Below, one piece after another: positions 23,716 through 32,060 of a DNA stretch of 64,000 nt. A program made the position numbers and the translations under genes. The DNA comes from Paenibacillus sp. MAHUQ-63 (GTDB lineage: Bacteria > Bacillota > Bacilli > Paenibacillales > NBRC-103111), in assembly GCF_028765165.1 (NCBI RefSeq), contig NZ_JARADB010000002.1:1054001-1118000 (forward strand), in the 5' to 3' direction. The first letter of the stretch is position 1; each line of letters starts with the position of its first letter. Below the pieces are notes generated by a model. That model worked only from the letters and a program-made list of their open reading frames with translations, was not told where the DNA came from and did no database searches.

Positions 23716-26190
23716 ATGAGAAGAACGATTGTTATTGTCGGCGGAGTTGCCGGAGGTGCTTCCGCGGCCGCGCGGTTACGCAGGTTGAATGAAAATGATG
23801 ATATCATTATGTACGAAAGAGGCGAGCACATTTCATTCGCCAACTGCGGGCTGCCGTATTATATCGGGGAAACGATCGCGAACCGCGACAAGCTGCTCAT
23901 CCAGTCCCCTCAGGCGATGAAGAACCGGTTCGGCATCGATGTTCGCGTTCAGACGGAAGTTACGGCGATCGATCGGGAAGCCAAAAAGGTACGCTCCCGC
24001 CATGTAATTACCGGTGCGTTGGAAGAGCAGCCCTACGATATTTTAATTTTGTCGCCTGGGGCCAAGCCGATTGTTCCGGAAATCGCAGGGATTCAAGAGG
24101 CGGATAACGTATTCACACTGCGAAATATCCCGGATACGGATCGGATTAAAGCGTATGTCGACCATGCCCGGCCGAAGCATGCCACGATAGTGGGCGGCGG
24201 TTTCATCGGCATTGAAATGGCCGAAAACCTGCGCGAGCGCGGTTTGGATGTAACGGTTATCGAACGAAATCCGCAGGTGCTGGGTCCGCTCGATGTGGAG
24301 ATGGTGAAGCCGGTTGAGCGGCATTTGCGGCAAAAAGGCGTCCAATTGATTATGCAGGACGGCGTCCTGGCGGTGAAAGACAGCGGCAAAACCGTTGAAC
24401 TGCAATCAGGCACAAGGCTTGCCACCGATCTTATTATTTTATCTGTCGGCGTAAAGCCCGAGAATCGATTGGCGGAAGATGCCGGCTTGGCATTAGGCGT
24501 CAAAGGAGCCATTCAAGTCAACCGGCATCTGCAGACGAGCGATCCTGCGATTTATGCGATAGGCGATGCGATCCAGGTAAAGGATCGCGTCCAAGGCTTC
24601 GATACGGTTGTGCCCTTGGCATGGGGCGCGAATCGTCAAGGCCGGCTCGCCGCCGATCATATCAACGGCCTTCAAGCAAGCTACGAAGGCGCCTTCGGCA
24701 CGGCGATCGTCAAGGTGTTCGATTTGACGGCGGCGGTTACCGGCAATAACGAGAAGACGCTGCGCCGCTTGGGCGTGCCATATGAAGTGGTTCATATTCA
24801 TCCGAATTCGCATGCGGGCTATTACCCTGGAGCGGCTTCCATGGCGCTCAAGCTTCTTTTTGACAAAAAAAGCGGACGGATTCTCGGCGCTCAAGCCGTC
24901 GGCGCCGACGGTGTAGATAAGCGTATCGATGTGATTGCAACAGCGATGCGCGGCGGGTTGCGGGCAGAAGAGCTTGCCGATCTGGAGCTGGCTTATGCGC
25001 CGCCGTATTCGTCGGCCAAAGATCCCGTCAATATGGCCGGTTATGTAGCCTCCAACGTTATCGGCGGTCTCGTCGATACGATGCAGTGGCATGAGGTCGA
25101 CGCCTATGTGGAGCAAGGCGGCCTGTTGATCGATGTCAGGGACGAAATCGAACGGGAAACGGGATATATCCCCGGTTCGATCTGCATACCGCTGAATGAT
25201 ATACGGAGCCGGCTGCATGACATTCCAAAAGGAGCGGACGTCGTTGTCTCCTGCCAGGTCGGACTGCGGGGGTACTTGGCGGCCCGTATTCTGCAGCAGC
25301 ATGGCTGCAAGGTCAGAAATGTGGATGGCGGATACAAAACGTATGCCGTTATGAAAGAGGAGGTGCCAACGCCGCCTCCATCGGTCAAACGTGCGGACCG
25401 CGCGCCGGAACTTACTGTGCCTGCGGAACGGCCTCCGGTTCTCATCGATGCGTGCGGCTTGCAGTGCCCAGGTCCGATTATGAGCGTGTACGAAACGATG
25501 CAGGGCTTGAAGGAAGGGGAGCGGATCGAGGTGCATGCGACCGATTTCGGATTCGCCGCGGATATTCGGAAGTGGGCGGATAAAACAGGGAACACGATGG
25601 AAGCCATCGATACCTCGTCCGGTATCGTGAAAGCTATCGTACGCAAAGGACGGACGGCATCGCCCGAGCAGAGGACCGATGCAGATGCCGATGCAGATGC
25701 CTATGCCGGTGCCGCAAGCGCGAAAGGAGCAACGATGGTTGTCTTCAGCGGAGATCTGGACAAGACGATCGCTGCGTTCATTATTGCTTCGGGGGCGGCT
25801 GCGATGGGGAAGCAAGTGACGATGTTCTTCACGTTCTGGGGGCTTAACGTGCTGCGCAAAGAAGAGGCGCCGCCGGTTGCCAAGGATGGCTTAGAGACGA
25901 TGTTCAGCATGATGATGCCGAAGGGAACGCGTCAGCTCCCGATGTCCAAAATGAACATGGGCGGGATGGGATCCAAAATGATCCGCCATGTGATGAAGCG
26001 CAAAAACGTGGAGTCACTCGAGTCGCTCATGCAGGGGGCTATCCGGGCCGGCGTAAAATTAATTGCATGTACGATGAGTATGGATATAATGGGTATTAAA
26101 AGAGAAGAGTTAATAGATGGCATTGTCTATGCCGGAGTTGCCAGTTATTTGGGCGAAGCGGAGGATGCCGGCTTGAATCTCTTTATATAA
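23716..26190 (+). CDS. CoA-disulfide reductase / rhodanese / TusA / DsrE four-domain fusion
   Basis: An 824-residue sulfur-handling protein. Residues 1-450 are a FAD/NAD(P) CoA-disulfide or polysulfide reductase with GGVAGGASAAARLRRL and the active-site cysteine 44 in SFANCGLPYYIGE. A rhodanese domain (about 460-550) has LLIDVRDEIE and the active-site SCQVGLRGY. A TusA domain (about 575-650) has ACGLQCPGPI. A short Asp-Ala repeat linker leads to a DsrE-like domain (about 675-824) ending with LIACTMSMDIMGI. It should reduce or relay persulfide sulfur. Co-transcribed with the CstR-like gene and preceded by two CstR operators. The full four-domain order is longer than the common two-domain CoADR-rhodanese. 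Confidence 0.92.
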   Translation: MRRTIVIVGGVAGGASAAARLRRLNENDDIIMYERGEHISFANCGLPYYIGETIANRDKLLIQSPQAMKNRFGIDVRVQTEVTAIDREAKKVRSRHVITGALEEQPYDILILSPGAKPIVPEIAGIQEADNVFTLRNIPDTDRIKAYVDHARPKHATIVGGGFIGIEMAENLRERGLDVTVIERNPQVLGPLDVEMVKPVERHLRQKGVQLIMQDGVLAVKDSGKTVELQSGTRLATDLIILSVGVKPENRLAEDAGLALGVKGAIQVNRHLQTSDPAIYAIGDAIQVKDRVQGFDTVVPLAWGANRQGRLAADHINGLQASYEGAFGTAIVKVFDLTAAVTGNNEKTLRRLGVPYEVVHIHPNSHAGYYPGAASMALKLLFDKKSGRILGAQAVGADGVDKRIDVIATAMRGGLRAEELADLELAYAPPYSSAKDPVNMAGYVASNVIGGLVDTMQWHEVDAYVEQGGLLIDVRDEIERETGYIPGSICIPLNDIRSRLHDIPKGADVVVSCQVGLRGYLAARILQQHGCKVRNVDGGYKTYAVMKEEVPTPPPSVKRADRAPELTVPAERPPVLIDACGLQCPGPIMSVYETMQGLKEGERIEVHATDFGFAADIRKWADKTGNTMEAIDTSSGIVKAIVRKGRTASPEQRTDADADADAYAGAASAKGATMVVFSGDLDKTIAAFIIASGAAAMGKQVTMFFTFWGLNVLRKEEAPPVAKDGLETMFSMMMPKGTRQLPMSKMNMGGMGSKMIRHVMKRKNVESLESLMQGAIRAGVKLIACTMSMDIMGIKREELIDGIVYAGVASYLGEAEDAGLNLFI

Positions 26191-26202
26191 GGAGAGATGG
26201 AC

Positions 26203-26463
26203 GTGGAGTATGATAAAGCACTGAAAAATAGACTGAAACGAATGGAAGGCCAAATTCGCGGCATCCTTGGCATGCTGGAAGCGGGGGAGGATTGCCGGGA
26301 AGTTGTGACACAGTTGTCGGCGGTCCGCACGGCGGTAGACAGAACGATCGGCGTCGTGATCGGCTCCAATTTGAAGCATTGCATACAAGAGGAGCTCGAG
26401 AAGGGGAATTCACCGGACAAAGTGATCGAAGAAGCCGTTGAGCTGCTTGTGAAGAGCAGATAA
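26203..26463 (+). CDS. cstR: CstR-like persulfide-sensing repressor (CsoR/DUF156 family)
   Basis: An all-helical DUF156 repressor of 86 residues. The GTG at 26203 is preferred because GGAGAG lies 7 bases upstream, while an in-frame ATG at 26197 is too close; this start places the cysteines at positions 31 and 60, as in the Staphylococcus CstR. The residue four before Cys60 is Asn, not the His of copper-binding CsoR (which needs Cys-His-Cys), so persulfide sensing is more likely than copper. It lies 12 bases after the sulfur fusion gene. It should release the two upstream operators when sulfide or persulfide crosslinks the cysteines. Confidence 0.88.
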   Translation: MEYDKALKNRLKRMEGQIRGILGMLEAGEDCREVVTQLSAVRTAVDRTIGVVIGSNLKHCIQEELEKGNSPDKVIEEAVELLVKSR

Positions 26464-27294
26464 CCGTAGACCAGACAAGCAAACTGGGGCTGTCTCAAGA
26501 TCGGAATGACTTGAGAACAGCCCTTTTAATGTACCGGTTTTTGCCGGCTGAACCGATGCTTTGATCCAATCGAGCAGCAGCTTGATCGTCTCGTCTCTTT
26601 GTTGTTCGGGCGTCATTTCGGCTGGAAGGTCCCCGTTTTGCAAGCCGTAGCTGCCGAACTGGGAGTGATTTCCTCCCTGCAGCGTATGGTACTCCGTCGT
26701 GCTTGGCAAATACAGTTTGGCTTCTGTCAGCGCATCCATGTTGACAGCGCCGTCTCTTGAGCCGACCAAGGAGATGACGGGCAAATTGGCCGAGACCAGA
26801 CTGCCCTTGGGATCCGGGTACGAGGCCAGAAAAAATACGCCGGCGAATTCGGCTGCATGTGCGGCGGCGAACCGGGCTGCCATCACGCCTCCAAGCGAGT
26901 GCCCGCCGATCAGGAACGTTTCGTCCGGATGTTTGGCCGTTATAATCGGCAAGGCCCGGTCACTGCCGAATATGGCGAGATTGAGCGGCATTTTCACGAT
27001 ATAAACACGATGTCCCGCTTTGGCAAGCTCTGCGGCATAGGGAGCGTAGCTCGCGGGCTTGACTAAGCCGCCGGGATAATAAATCATGCTCGGTTGAACC
27101 GGAGATTTTGGCTCAAAATACAATGCCTGGGCATCTTCAGACACTTGAACTTCCCCGGTTGATTGCATGGCGGCCAATGCTTCCGATTCAGGTTGATAGG
27201 GCCGCAGCAGCCAAGTAATCGCGGCAATCAAGATCAGCAGGAGAGCTAATCCCCATTTCCACCAGTGACGTTTCAAAGCTTTCACGATCATCAC
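26410..27294 (-). CDS. Alpha/beta hydrolase, membrane-anchored, with unusual read-through C-terminus
   Basis: A 294-residue protein with an N-terminal membrane anchor (about residues 12-31). The alpha/beta-hydrolase core resembles the PF12695 type: IYYPGGLVKPASYAPYA, nucleophile elbow IGGHSLGGVMAA with the serine near residue 150, and a late GGNHSQFGSYG histidine. The conserved domain seems to end near the DETIKLLLDWIKASV segment. The frame then continues about 50 residues through the terminator of cstR and overlaps the 3' end of cstR by 54 bases. No stop lies nearer, so the tail is real, a stop has been lost, or a frameshift has occurred. Confidence 0.75.
   Translation of the reverse strand: MMIVKALKRHWWKWGLALLLILIAAITWLLRPYQPESEALAAMQSTGEVQVSEDAQALYFEPKSPVQPSMIYYPGGLVKPASYAPYAAELAKAGHRVYIVKMPLNLAIFGSDRALPIITAKHPDETFLIGGHSLGGVMAARFAAAHAAEFAGVFFLASYPDPKGSLVSANLPVISLVGSRDGAVNMDALTEAKLYLPSTTEYHTLQGGNHSQFGSYGLQNGDLPAEMTPEQQRDETIKLLLDWIKASVQPAKTGTLKGLFSSHSDLETAPVCLSGLRLSALHKQLNGFFDHFVR
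26486..26528 (+). terminator. Terminator after cstR
   Basis: GGGCTGTCTCAAG and CTTGAGAACAGCCC form a stem of about 13 pairs with one bulge, followed by TTTTAAT. It lies within the minus-strand hydrolase frame. Confidence 0.75.
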
Positions 27295-27360
27295 CTCTCG
27301 CCGATTAATTTAACAAGGGAGCAAGGAGCTGTCAAGGGAACATCTGAAGGAGGATGCCAT

Positions 27361-28203
27361 ATGAAAGATTATTTTTTGACGGACTTGGACGGTACATTGC
27401 TTCGTTCCAACGCGACCCTATCCGAGCACACAGCCCGTGTGGTCACGAAGGGCTTGGAGGAAGGAGCCGTCATCAGCTATGCGACGGCAAGAAGCTATCA
27501 AAGTTCCATGGCTGTTGCCTCACAAATTCCATGGCGGTATCCGCTTGTGCTTTATAATGGGGCTTTATTGTTCGATCCTATTCAGAAGCGGGTGATGGAC
27601 GGTTTTTTTCTCGATCGGACAAGTACGGAAGCCATTGTTGCGATCGGCCGAACGATGGGGTTGGTGCCGCTTTTATTCGCATTGGATCATGAGGATCGGG
27701 AGCGTGTTTTGCATGAAAAGCTGGTCAGAAGCGGTGACCTTCAGTTTGCCGCCAGCAGGCCGGGGGATCCGCGGTTTACAGAAGTGAAGGCATTGAGCTG
27801 TCCGGAGAATTACCGGACGCTGCTCGTCACCTATATAGGCATGCTGGAAGAAGTCCAGCCGCTAAGAGACGCGATAGCAGCAGCGTTAGGCTCGAAGATT
27901 CATATCCATATGATGAAAGACAATTACATTGCAGATCATTATTTCCTGGAGTTCAGTCATCCGCAAGCGAATAAGCGGGAGGGACTGCTGCTGTGGGCTG
28001 AACATGTCGGGTGTAGTTGTGAAGAGATCACTGTTTTCGGTGATAATCTGAACGATGTCGGGATGTTCCAAGCGGCAGGTCGGAAGATTGCCGTGGCGAA
28101 TGCCCATCCGGATTTACTCCAAATGGCAACTGAAATCGCAGCGCGCAACGATCAGGACGGCGTAGCTCAATATCTAGAAGCTCGATTAAGAAATGGTGTA
28201 TAA
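27361..28203 (+). CDS. Cof-type HAD-superfamily phosphatase
   Basis: A 280-residue HAD hydrolase of the Cof/YwpJ subfamily (cap type IIB). The catalytic motif I is LTDLDGTLL at residues 6-14 with its nucleophile and acid-base Asp, motif II is SYATARS near residue 40, and the C-terminal motif IV is VFGDNLNDVGMF near residue 225. The ATG at 27361 follows GAAGGAGGATGCC. The stop overlaps the open frame before the next gene, 36 bases upstream of its likely start. A sugar phosphate or nucleotide phosphate is the usual kind of substrate; none is specified here. Confidence 0.9.
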   Translation: MKDYFLTDLDGTLLRSNATLSEHTARVVTKGLEEGAVISYATARSYQSSMAVASQIPWRYPLVLYNGALLFDPIQKRVMDGFFLDRTSTEAIVAIGRTMGLVPLLFALDHEDRERVLHEKLVRSGDLQFAASRPGDPRFTEVKALSCPENYRTLLVTYIGMLEEVQPLRDAIAAALGSKIHIHMMKDNYIADHYFLEFSHPQANKREGLLLWAEHVGCSCEEITVFGDNLNDVGMFQAAGRKIAVANAHPDLLQMATEIAARNDQDGVAQYLEARLRNGV

Positions 28204-28238
28204 TGGGAATTAATATGCACAAGCGGAGGTTGACTTTA

Positions 28239-28688
28239 ATGCCCTATAATGACGAGCACATGAGCTACAAGCATACATTTATTCAAGTAGCTCCGGATTG
28301 TCCAGTAGAAACGGGAACGATTCCCGCCATGAAAAAAGAAGGCAAAACCGCGCACCGGATCCAATACGAGCTTCTATCGCAAAATCCGTACAAGTATTCT
28401 CAAGGCGACCTTATTTATGAGGTTCACTTGGAGCATAAGCAAATTCCGCAGGAGGAACGCGAGCTGCACGGCGATGAAATTCGTTCGGCATTGTTTTCCA
28501 AAAACCATCCTTGTTTAAGGGCTTCTATGCTACCCAAAAAGCATGGGTGGGGCGTGCATTTCAACGAAGAAGGAAAAATCGCCCTATATGCGATGGAATC
28601 GGAACAATACCGGCAATTTGTGGAAGCCGGAACTCAACAGCAGGACTGTCTCAAGCTGTTATTCGCCATGCGGAATTCACGCGGATAA
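28239..28688 (+). CDS. Conserved unknown protein, DUF6157-like
   Basis: A 149-residue soluble protein. YKHTFIQVAPDCPVETGTIP, RIQYELLSQNPYKYSQGDLI and the following LRASMLPKKHGWGVHFN resemble the DUF6157 family from memory. The ATG at 28239 has GGAGG about 9 bases upstream; an in-frame ATG at 28203 is less well placed. No function is known. It may share a transcript with the upstream HAD phosphatase, whose stop lies 36 bases before this start. Confidence 0.72.
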   Translation: MPYNDEHMSYKHTFIQVAPDCPVETGTIPAMKKEGKTAHRIQYELLSQNPYKYSQGDLIYEVHLEHKQIPQEERELHGDEIRSALFSKNHPCLRASMLPKKHGWGVHFNEEGKIALYAMESEQYRQFVEAGTQQQDCLKLLFAMRNSRG

Positions 28689-28707
28689 CGGATGCGGTCA
28701 AGATACT

Positions 28708-28738
28708 AGCCCCGAGGCATAAGCCTCGGGGCTTTCCT
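28708..28738. terminator. Bidirectional terminator
   Basis: AGCCCCGAGGC and GCCTCGGGGCT form a perfect 11-bp stem with a four-base loop, followed by TTCCTT. It separates converging genes. Confidence 0.75.
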
Positions 28739-29439
28739 TATGTGGCGGCAATCCGCCGCTTGAAGAAAGCGGCAAGCTGCTGACCTTGCGGTACAACGGA
28801 TACGAGCTCCCAGCCGTTTCGTCCCCATGCAGCCAGCGCCAAATCAACAAAATTGCCGCCGGTCTGCCCTTTATAAGGTCGGAGCGCATCGGCTAGCCCG
28901 GTTTCTACGCTGTACTCCCATTTGGAATAGGCATCGACGTCAGGCATAGCTTGGAAGCTGTCTTTCGGTTGTTTGACAACACGCATGACGGCATAGCTGA
29001 TGGCTTCAAGAATATCCTCCCGTTCGGTGACTTCAAGCGCAAATGCACGAGGGGCATGCGGGACGTTGAAGTTGACATGCGAGTGGTAAATTTGCAGCAC
29101 GAGAGTGCCGATAGGAGTGCCGTCCGCCTTTTTGATGACGTACCAGGCACAGCGCTCCCGCTCTTCGGGGGGACCCCAGTTCTCGATTGAATCTGCCAAA
29201 TTAAAGCCATGGCGGGTGTGGAGATCGTTTTGGGACAGTTGTTCGAAGAATGGTGACATGAAGTGCTGAATGTAGACACCGTAAGCACGGTCACCGTATT
29301 CGATAAACATTCGGGTAAGCTCAGCTTGTTCCGTCCTGAGTACGTTCTGCCAAGTTTCGTTTAATACGTAATTGGCATATTTAACGATGGTACCGATAGC
29401 AGGTTCTTTGTCGTGCAGGTAAGAGCTTAAAGTTTTCAT
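28738..29439 (-). CDS. Conserved unknown protein, DUF6022-like, divergent from a TetR gene
   Basis: A 233-residue soluble protein. The LAAWGRNGWELVSVVPQGQQ tail looks like a DUF4177-type beta-hairpin segment; the body, with TRHGFNLADSIENWG and ERERCAWYVI, resembles DUF6022 as I remember it. The ATG at 29439 follows AAAGGAGAAAATAAA. It is transcribed away from a TetR regulator across a short region with palindromes, so the regulator probably controls it. No enzymatic motif was recognised. Function unknown. Confidence 0.7.
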   Translation of the reverse strand: MKTLSSYLHDKEPAIGTIVKYANYVLNETWQNVLRTEQAELTRMFIEYGDRAYGVYIQHFMSPFFEQLSQNDLHTRHGFNLADSIENWGPPEERERCAWYVIKKADGTPIGTLVLQIYHSHVNFNVPHAPRAFALEVTEREDILEAISYAVMRVVKQPKDSFQAMPDVDAYSKWEYSVETGLADALRPYKGQTGGNFVDLALAAWGRNGWELVSVVPQGQQLAAFFKRRIAAT

Positions 29440-29479
29440 TTTATTTTCTCCTTTGCTGAGTGCTTGTGATTTCAATTAA

Positions 29480-29519
29480 TCTAACGGTGTTAGAAATTAA
29501 TTTATTGGTGTTAGATTAA
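29480..29519. promoter_or_regulatory. Palindromic operator candidates between the DUF6022-like and TetR genes
   Basis: TCTAACGGTGTTAGA (29480-29494) is a 15-bp palindrome, and GGTGTTAGATTAA (29507-29519) repeats its right half 21 bp away. The TTAATCTAAC and GTTAGATTAA ends form a larger inverted repeat. TATAAT at 29530-29535 is a likely -10 for the TetR gene. Binding by the adjacent regulator is an inference. Confidence 0.7.
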
Positions 29520-29582
29520 ATCAGTGTGATATAATTGTCAATACATAAATGATAAGAAGGCGCAAAGGCGGTAGACGGGTGG

Positions 29583-30299
29583 ATGGGAAGAAGACGGATT
29601 CAATCGGCGCAAACGGGGACGAGCAGCGAGGCGGACGGTCAGCTGCATACGCCATTAGATAAAGAACGCATCATTCGCCATGCTTTGGAACAGCTCAATG
29701 CGTTAGGGCTTAAGGAGCTTAGCATGCGCAAGATAGCCGATTCGTTGGGAGTAAAGGCGGCATCGCTTTATTACCACGTGAAAGATAAAGACGAGCTGCT
29801 GCAGCTTCTCGGGGATTATATCAGCGACCAGTTGGCGTGGCCGGAGGGGGATATGAACTGGAAAGAGCGAATCATCGGCTGGGCCATAAATTTTCGCACG
29901 GCGCTGCTTTCCTATCGGGACTCGGTGGACATATTCAATGGCACCATTGCGACCAGTTACGGACGTTTGCGGCATATTGAGACTCTTTACGGCGTGCTGG
30001 CTGAAGCGGGATTTCAGGACAAGCATATTCCATGGCTTGCCGGGATGTTGAAGAATTACATCACCAGCTTCGCCGCCGAAGAAGCCAGGCATATAGATAT
30101 GGCTCGGAGTGTGGAAGGACCGCCGGAAGCGTTTGGCTCCGCTTATTTAGCTGTTTTTCGGAGCTTGCCGGCAGAGCAGTTTCCGCACATGATCCGTCTT
30201 GCAGCTTATACGACCGGCCCCGATGAAGAGAAAGAATTTCTTTATGGACTTGGCGTTTTGCTGGATGGTTTTTCCGCGCAATTTTCCAATCCTCACTAA
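29583..30299 (+). CDS. TetR-family transcriptional regulator
   Basis: A 238-residue regulator. The DNA-binding helix-turn-helix is at about residues 48-72 with MRKIADSLGVKAASLYYHVK, a good TetR recognition motif. The C-terminal ligand domain has the TetR_C-type segment ending YGLGVLLDGFSAQF. It is divergent from the DUF6022-like gene, with palindromes between them, as usual for local repressors. The ligand is unknown. The ATG at 29583 has only a weak ribosome site, so the exact start is uncertain. Confidence 0.87.
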   Translation: MGRRRIQSAQTGTSSEADGQLHTPLDKERIIRHALEQLNALGLKELSMRKIADSLGVKAASLYYHVKDKDELLQLLGDYISDQLAWPEGDMNWKERIIGWAINFRTALLSYRDSVDIFNGTIATSYGRLRHIETLYGVLAEAGFQDKHIPWLAGMLKNYITSFAAEEARHIDMARSVEGPPEAFGSAYLAVFRSLPAEQFPHMIRLAAYTTGPDEEKEFLYGLGVLLDGFSAQFSNPH

Positions 30300-30337
30300 A
30301 GCTTTGGTTAAGTAATGGATTTACCAAGATTTTTTAG

Positions 30338-30343
30338 TATAAT
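30338..30343 (+). promoter_or_regulatory. Probable -10 element of ppaC
   Basis: TATAAT lies 55 bases before the ppaC start. No clear -35 hexamer is seen at 16-18 bases, so the promoter may be of the extended type; the preceding bases are AG. Confidence 0.5.
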
Positions 30344-30397
30344 CGTATGTAGAGACTGTAAACTCTCACTACACTAAAAACTGTAAGGAGTCGTATC

Positions 30398-31330
30398 ATG
30401 TCAAAAACACTTATTTTCGGACATAAAAATCCGGACACTGATTCAATCACATCCGCAATTGCATATGCAGCGCTGAAAACGAAACTGGGCCAAGAGGTTG
30501 AGGCTGTTCGTCTGGGCAGCGTTAACGGTGAAACGCAATTCGCCTTGGATACGTTCAAGGTTGCGGCGCCTCGCCAAGTGGATACGGTTGCGAACGAAGC
30601 GGAGAACGTTATCTTGGTTGACCACGTTGAGCGCCAGCAAAGCGCTACCGATATCGATCAAGTACGTGTAGTGGAAGTTATCGACCATCACCGCATCGCT
30701 AATTTCGAGACGAGTCACCCGCTCTACTACCGCGCTGAGCCGGTTGGTTGTACAGCAACGATTTTGAATAAATTGTACAAAGAGAATGGCGTTGCCATTG
30801 ACAAAGAAATCGCAGGCTTGATGCTTTCCGCTATCATTTCCGATTCGTTGTTATTCAAATCCCCTACTTGCACTGAGCAAGACGTGGCAGCTGCCCGTGA
30901 ACTTGCGGCTATCGCCGGCGTGAACGCTGAAGAGTACGGTCTTTCCATGCTGAAAGCAGGCGCAGACCTGAGCGACAAAACTGTTGCACAGCTCATCTCC
31001 CTGGATGCCAAAGAGTTCCAAATGGGCAGCTATAAAGTAGAAATTGCCCAAGTCAATGCCGTTGATGTGAACGACGTGCTGTCCAAGCAAGCGGAAATCG
31101 AAGCTGCCTTGAACACGATCATTGCCGAGAAAAATCTTGACTTGTTCTTGTTCGTCGTAACGGACATTTTGAACAATGATTCCGTAGGTATTGCGCTGGG
31201 CCGCAAAGCGGTGGCAGTTGAGAAAGCTTACAACGTAACGCTTGCCGACAACAAAGCTCTGCTTAAAGGCGTAGTTTCCCGTAAGTCCCAGATCGTACCG
31301 GTGCTTACTGACATTTTTAACAGCCTGTAA
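30398..31330 (+). CDS. ppaC: Manganese-dependent inorganic pyrophosphatase
   Basis: Family II pyrophosphatase that hydrolyses pyrophosphate with Mn2+; cytosolic, 310 residues, standard length. Metal-site motifs are [10 protein letters not shown] at residues 8-17, ILVDHVER near 75, the DHH motif [10 protein letters not shown] near 97 and AIISDSLLF near 148. The C-terminal SRKSQIVP motif carries the substrate-binding Arg and Lys residues. AAGGAG precedes the ATG. It stands alone with its own promoter and a strong terminator. Confidence 0.96.
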   Translation: MSKTLIFGHKNPDTDSITSAIAYAALKTKLGQEVEAVRLGSVNGETQFALDTFKVAAPRQVDTVANEAENVILVDHVERQQSATDIDQVRVVEVIDHHRIANFETSHPLYYRAEPVGCTATILNKLYKENGVAIDKEIAGLMLSAIISDSLLFKSPTCTEQDVAAARELAAIAGVNAEEYGLSMLKAGADLSDKTVAQLISLDAKEFQMGSYKVEIAQVNAVDVNDVLSKQAEIEAALNTIIAEKNLDLFLFVVTDILNNDSVGIALGRKAVAVEKAYNVTLADNKALLKGVVSRKSQIVPVLTDIFNSL

Positions 31331-31338
31331 GTGCTAGG

Positions 31339-31381
31339 AAGGATGCCTCAAGCCATTTCATGGCTTGGGCATCCTTTTTTT
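31339..31381 (+). terminator. Terminator of ppaC
   Basis: AGGATGCC..TCAAGCCA and TGGCTTG..GGCATCCT form a long stem followed by TTTTTTT. Confidence 0.9.
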
Positions 31382-31412
31382 GTTGCTGCTGCCGGCACTC
31401 TACACTTCCGCT

Positions 31413-31629
31413 ACGAATAAGCAAGCAGCCGACAGACGTCTAACGGACACCACAGCCGTTATCCCAGAGTTAGACGGCCCGTTGTGTATCCAACGGACAC
31501 CACAGCGCTTATTTGGCCGAAATCGAGGCGAAATGCGGTCAGAACGGCGATTAACTGCGCTGGTGTCCGTTAGATTTTCATAGTTGCACAAAATCGCCGA
31601 ATAAGGTCCGCTGTGTCCGTTAGCCGGGC
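31413..31629. repeat. Intergenic inverted-repeat element, copy 1
   Basis: About 215 bp lying between ppaC and msrAB. It contains four copies of a CGGACACCACAG-type motif: two in one direction (for example TAACGGACACCACAGC) and two reversed (for example GCTGGTGTCCGTTA), so the element can fold on itself. A second copy begins 328 bp downstream with long identical stretches, for example ACGGACACCACAGCGCTTAT. It has open frames but no start signals. The 31.38-32.06 kb gap otherwise contains only the msrAB promoter. Confidence 0.82.
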
Positions 31630-31740
31630 AAGGAGGCGGCTTCTACCCCGTAGCAGACGCGAAGATGAAGTGCTGAGTAGTTGCAGGTCGAAGGCATCCT
31701 CACCGTAAATCGCCATCTCCTGTGGTATCTGCAATCCTCA

Positions 31741-31960
31741 ACAAACAAGCAAGCAGCCGCAATACGTCTAACGGACACCACAGCCGTTATCCCAAAGAAG
31801 AACGGCCCGTTGTGTATCCAACGGACACCACAGCGCTTATTTGGCCGAAATCGAGGCGAAATGCGGTCAGAACGGCGATTAACTGCGCTGGTGTCCGTTA
31901 GATTCATACATTGGCACAACTTCGCCGAAATAAGGTCCACTGTGTCCGTTAGCCGGGCTA
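31741..31960. repeat. Intergenic inverted-repeat element, copy 2
   Basis: Direct repeat of the element at 31413, about 90 percent alike by eye, with the same four CGGACAC-type motifs and internal inverted symmetry. The 110 bases between the copies (31630-31740) are unrelated to the element. Confidence 0.82.
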
Positions 31961-31995
31961 GAAGGGGCATGTACACGGAGACTTCGCAGCGACTT

Positions 31996-32024
31996 TTGGT
32001 TATCGCGCGAACTTTTGGTATGAT
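31996..32024 (+). promoter_or_regulatory. Probable msrAB promoter
   Basis: TTGGTT (31996-32001) and TATGAT (32019-32024) are separated by 17 bases, just after the second repeat element and 37 bases before the msrAB start codon. Confidence 0.55.
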
Positions 32025-32060
32025 AGAAGTGATTTTATTGAAAAAGAGGTGGAGTAGAAC

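Noticed and set aside
24493..25815. A 440-residue antisense frame in the sulfur fusion gene
   Set aside because: It is a shadow of the well-supported four-domain protein; no ribosome site or family features.
26203..26463. Copper-sensing CsoR
   Set aside because: The His of the Cys-His-Cys site is Asn in the aligned position, operators match the CstR type, and the partner gene handles sulfur.
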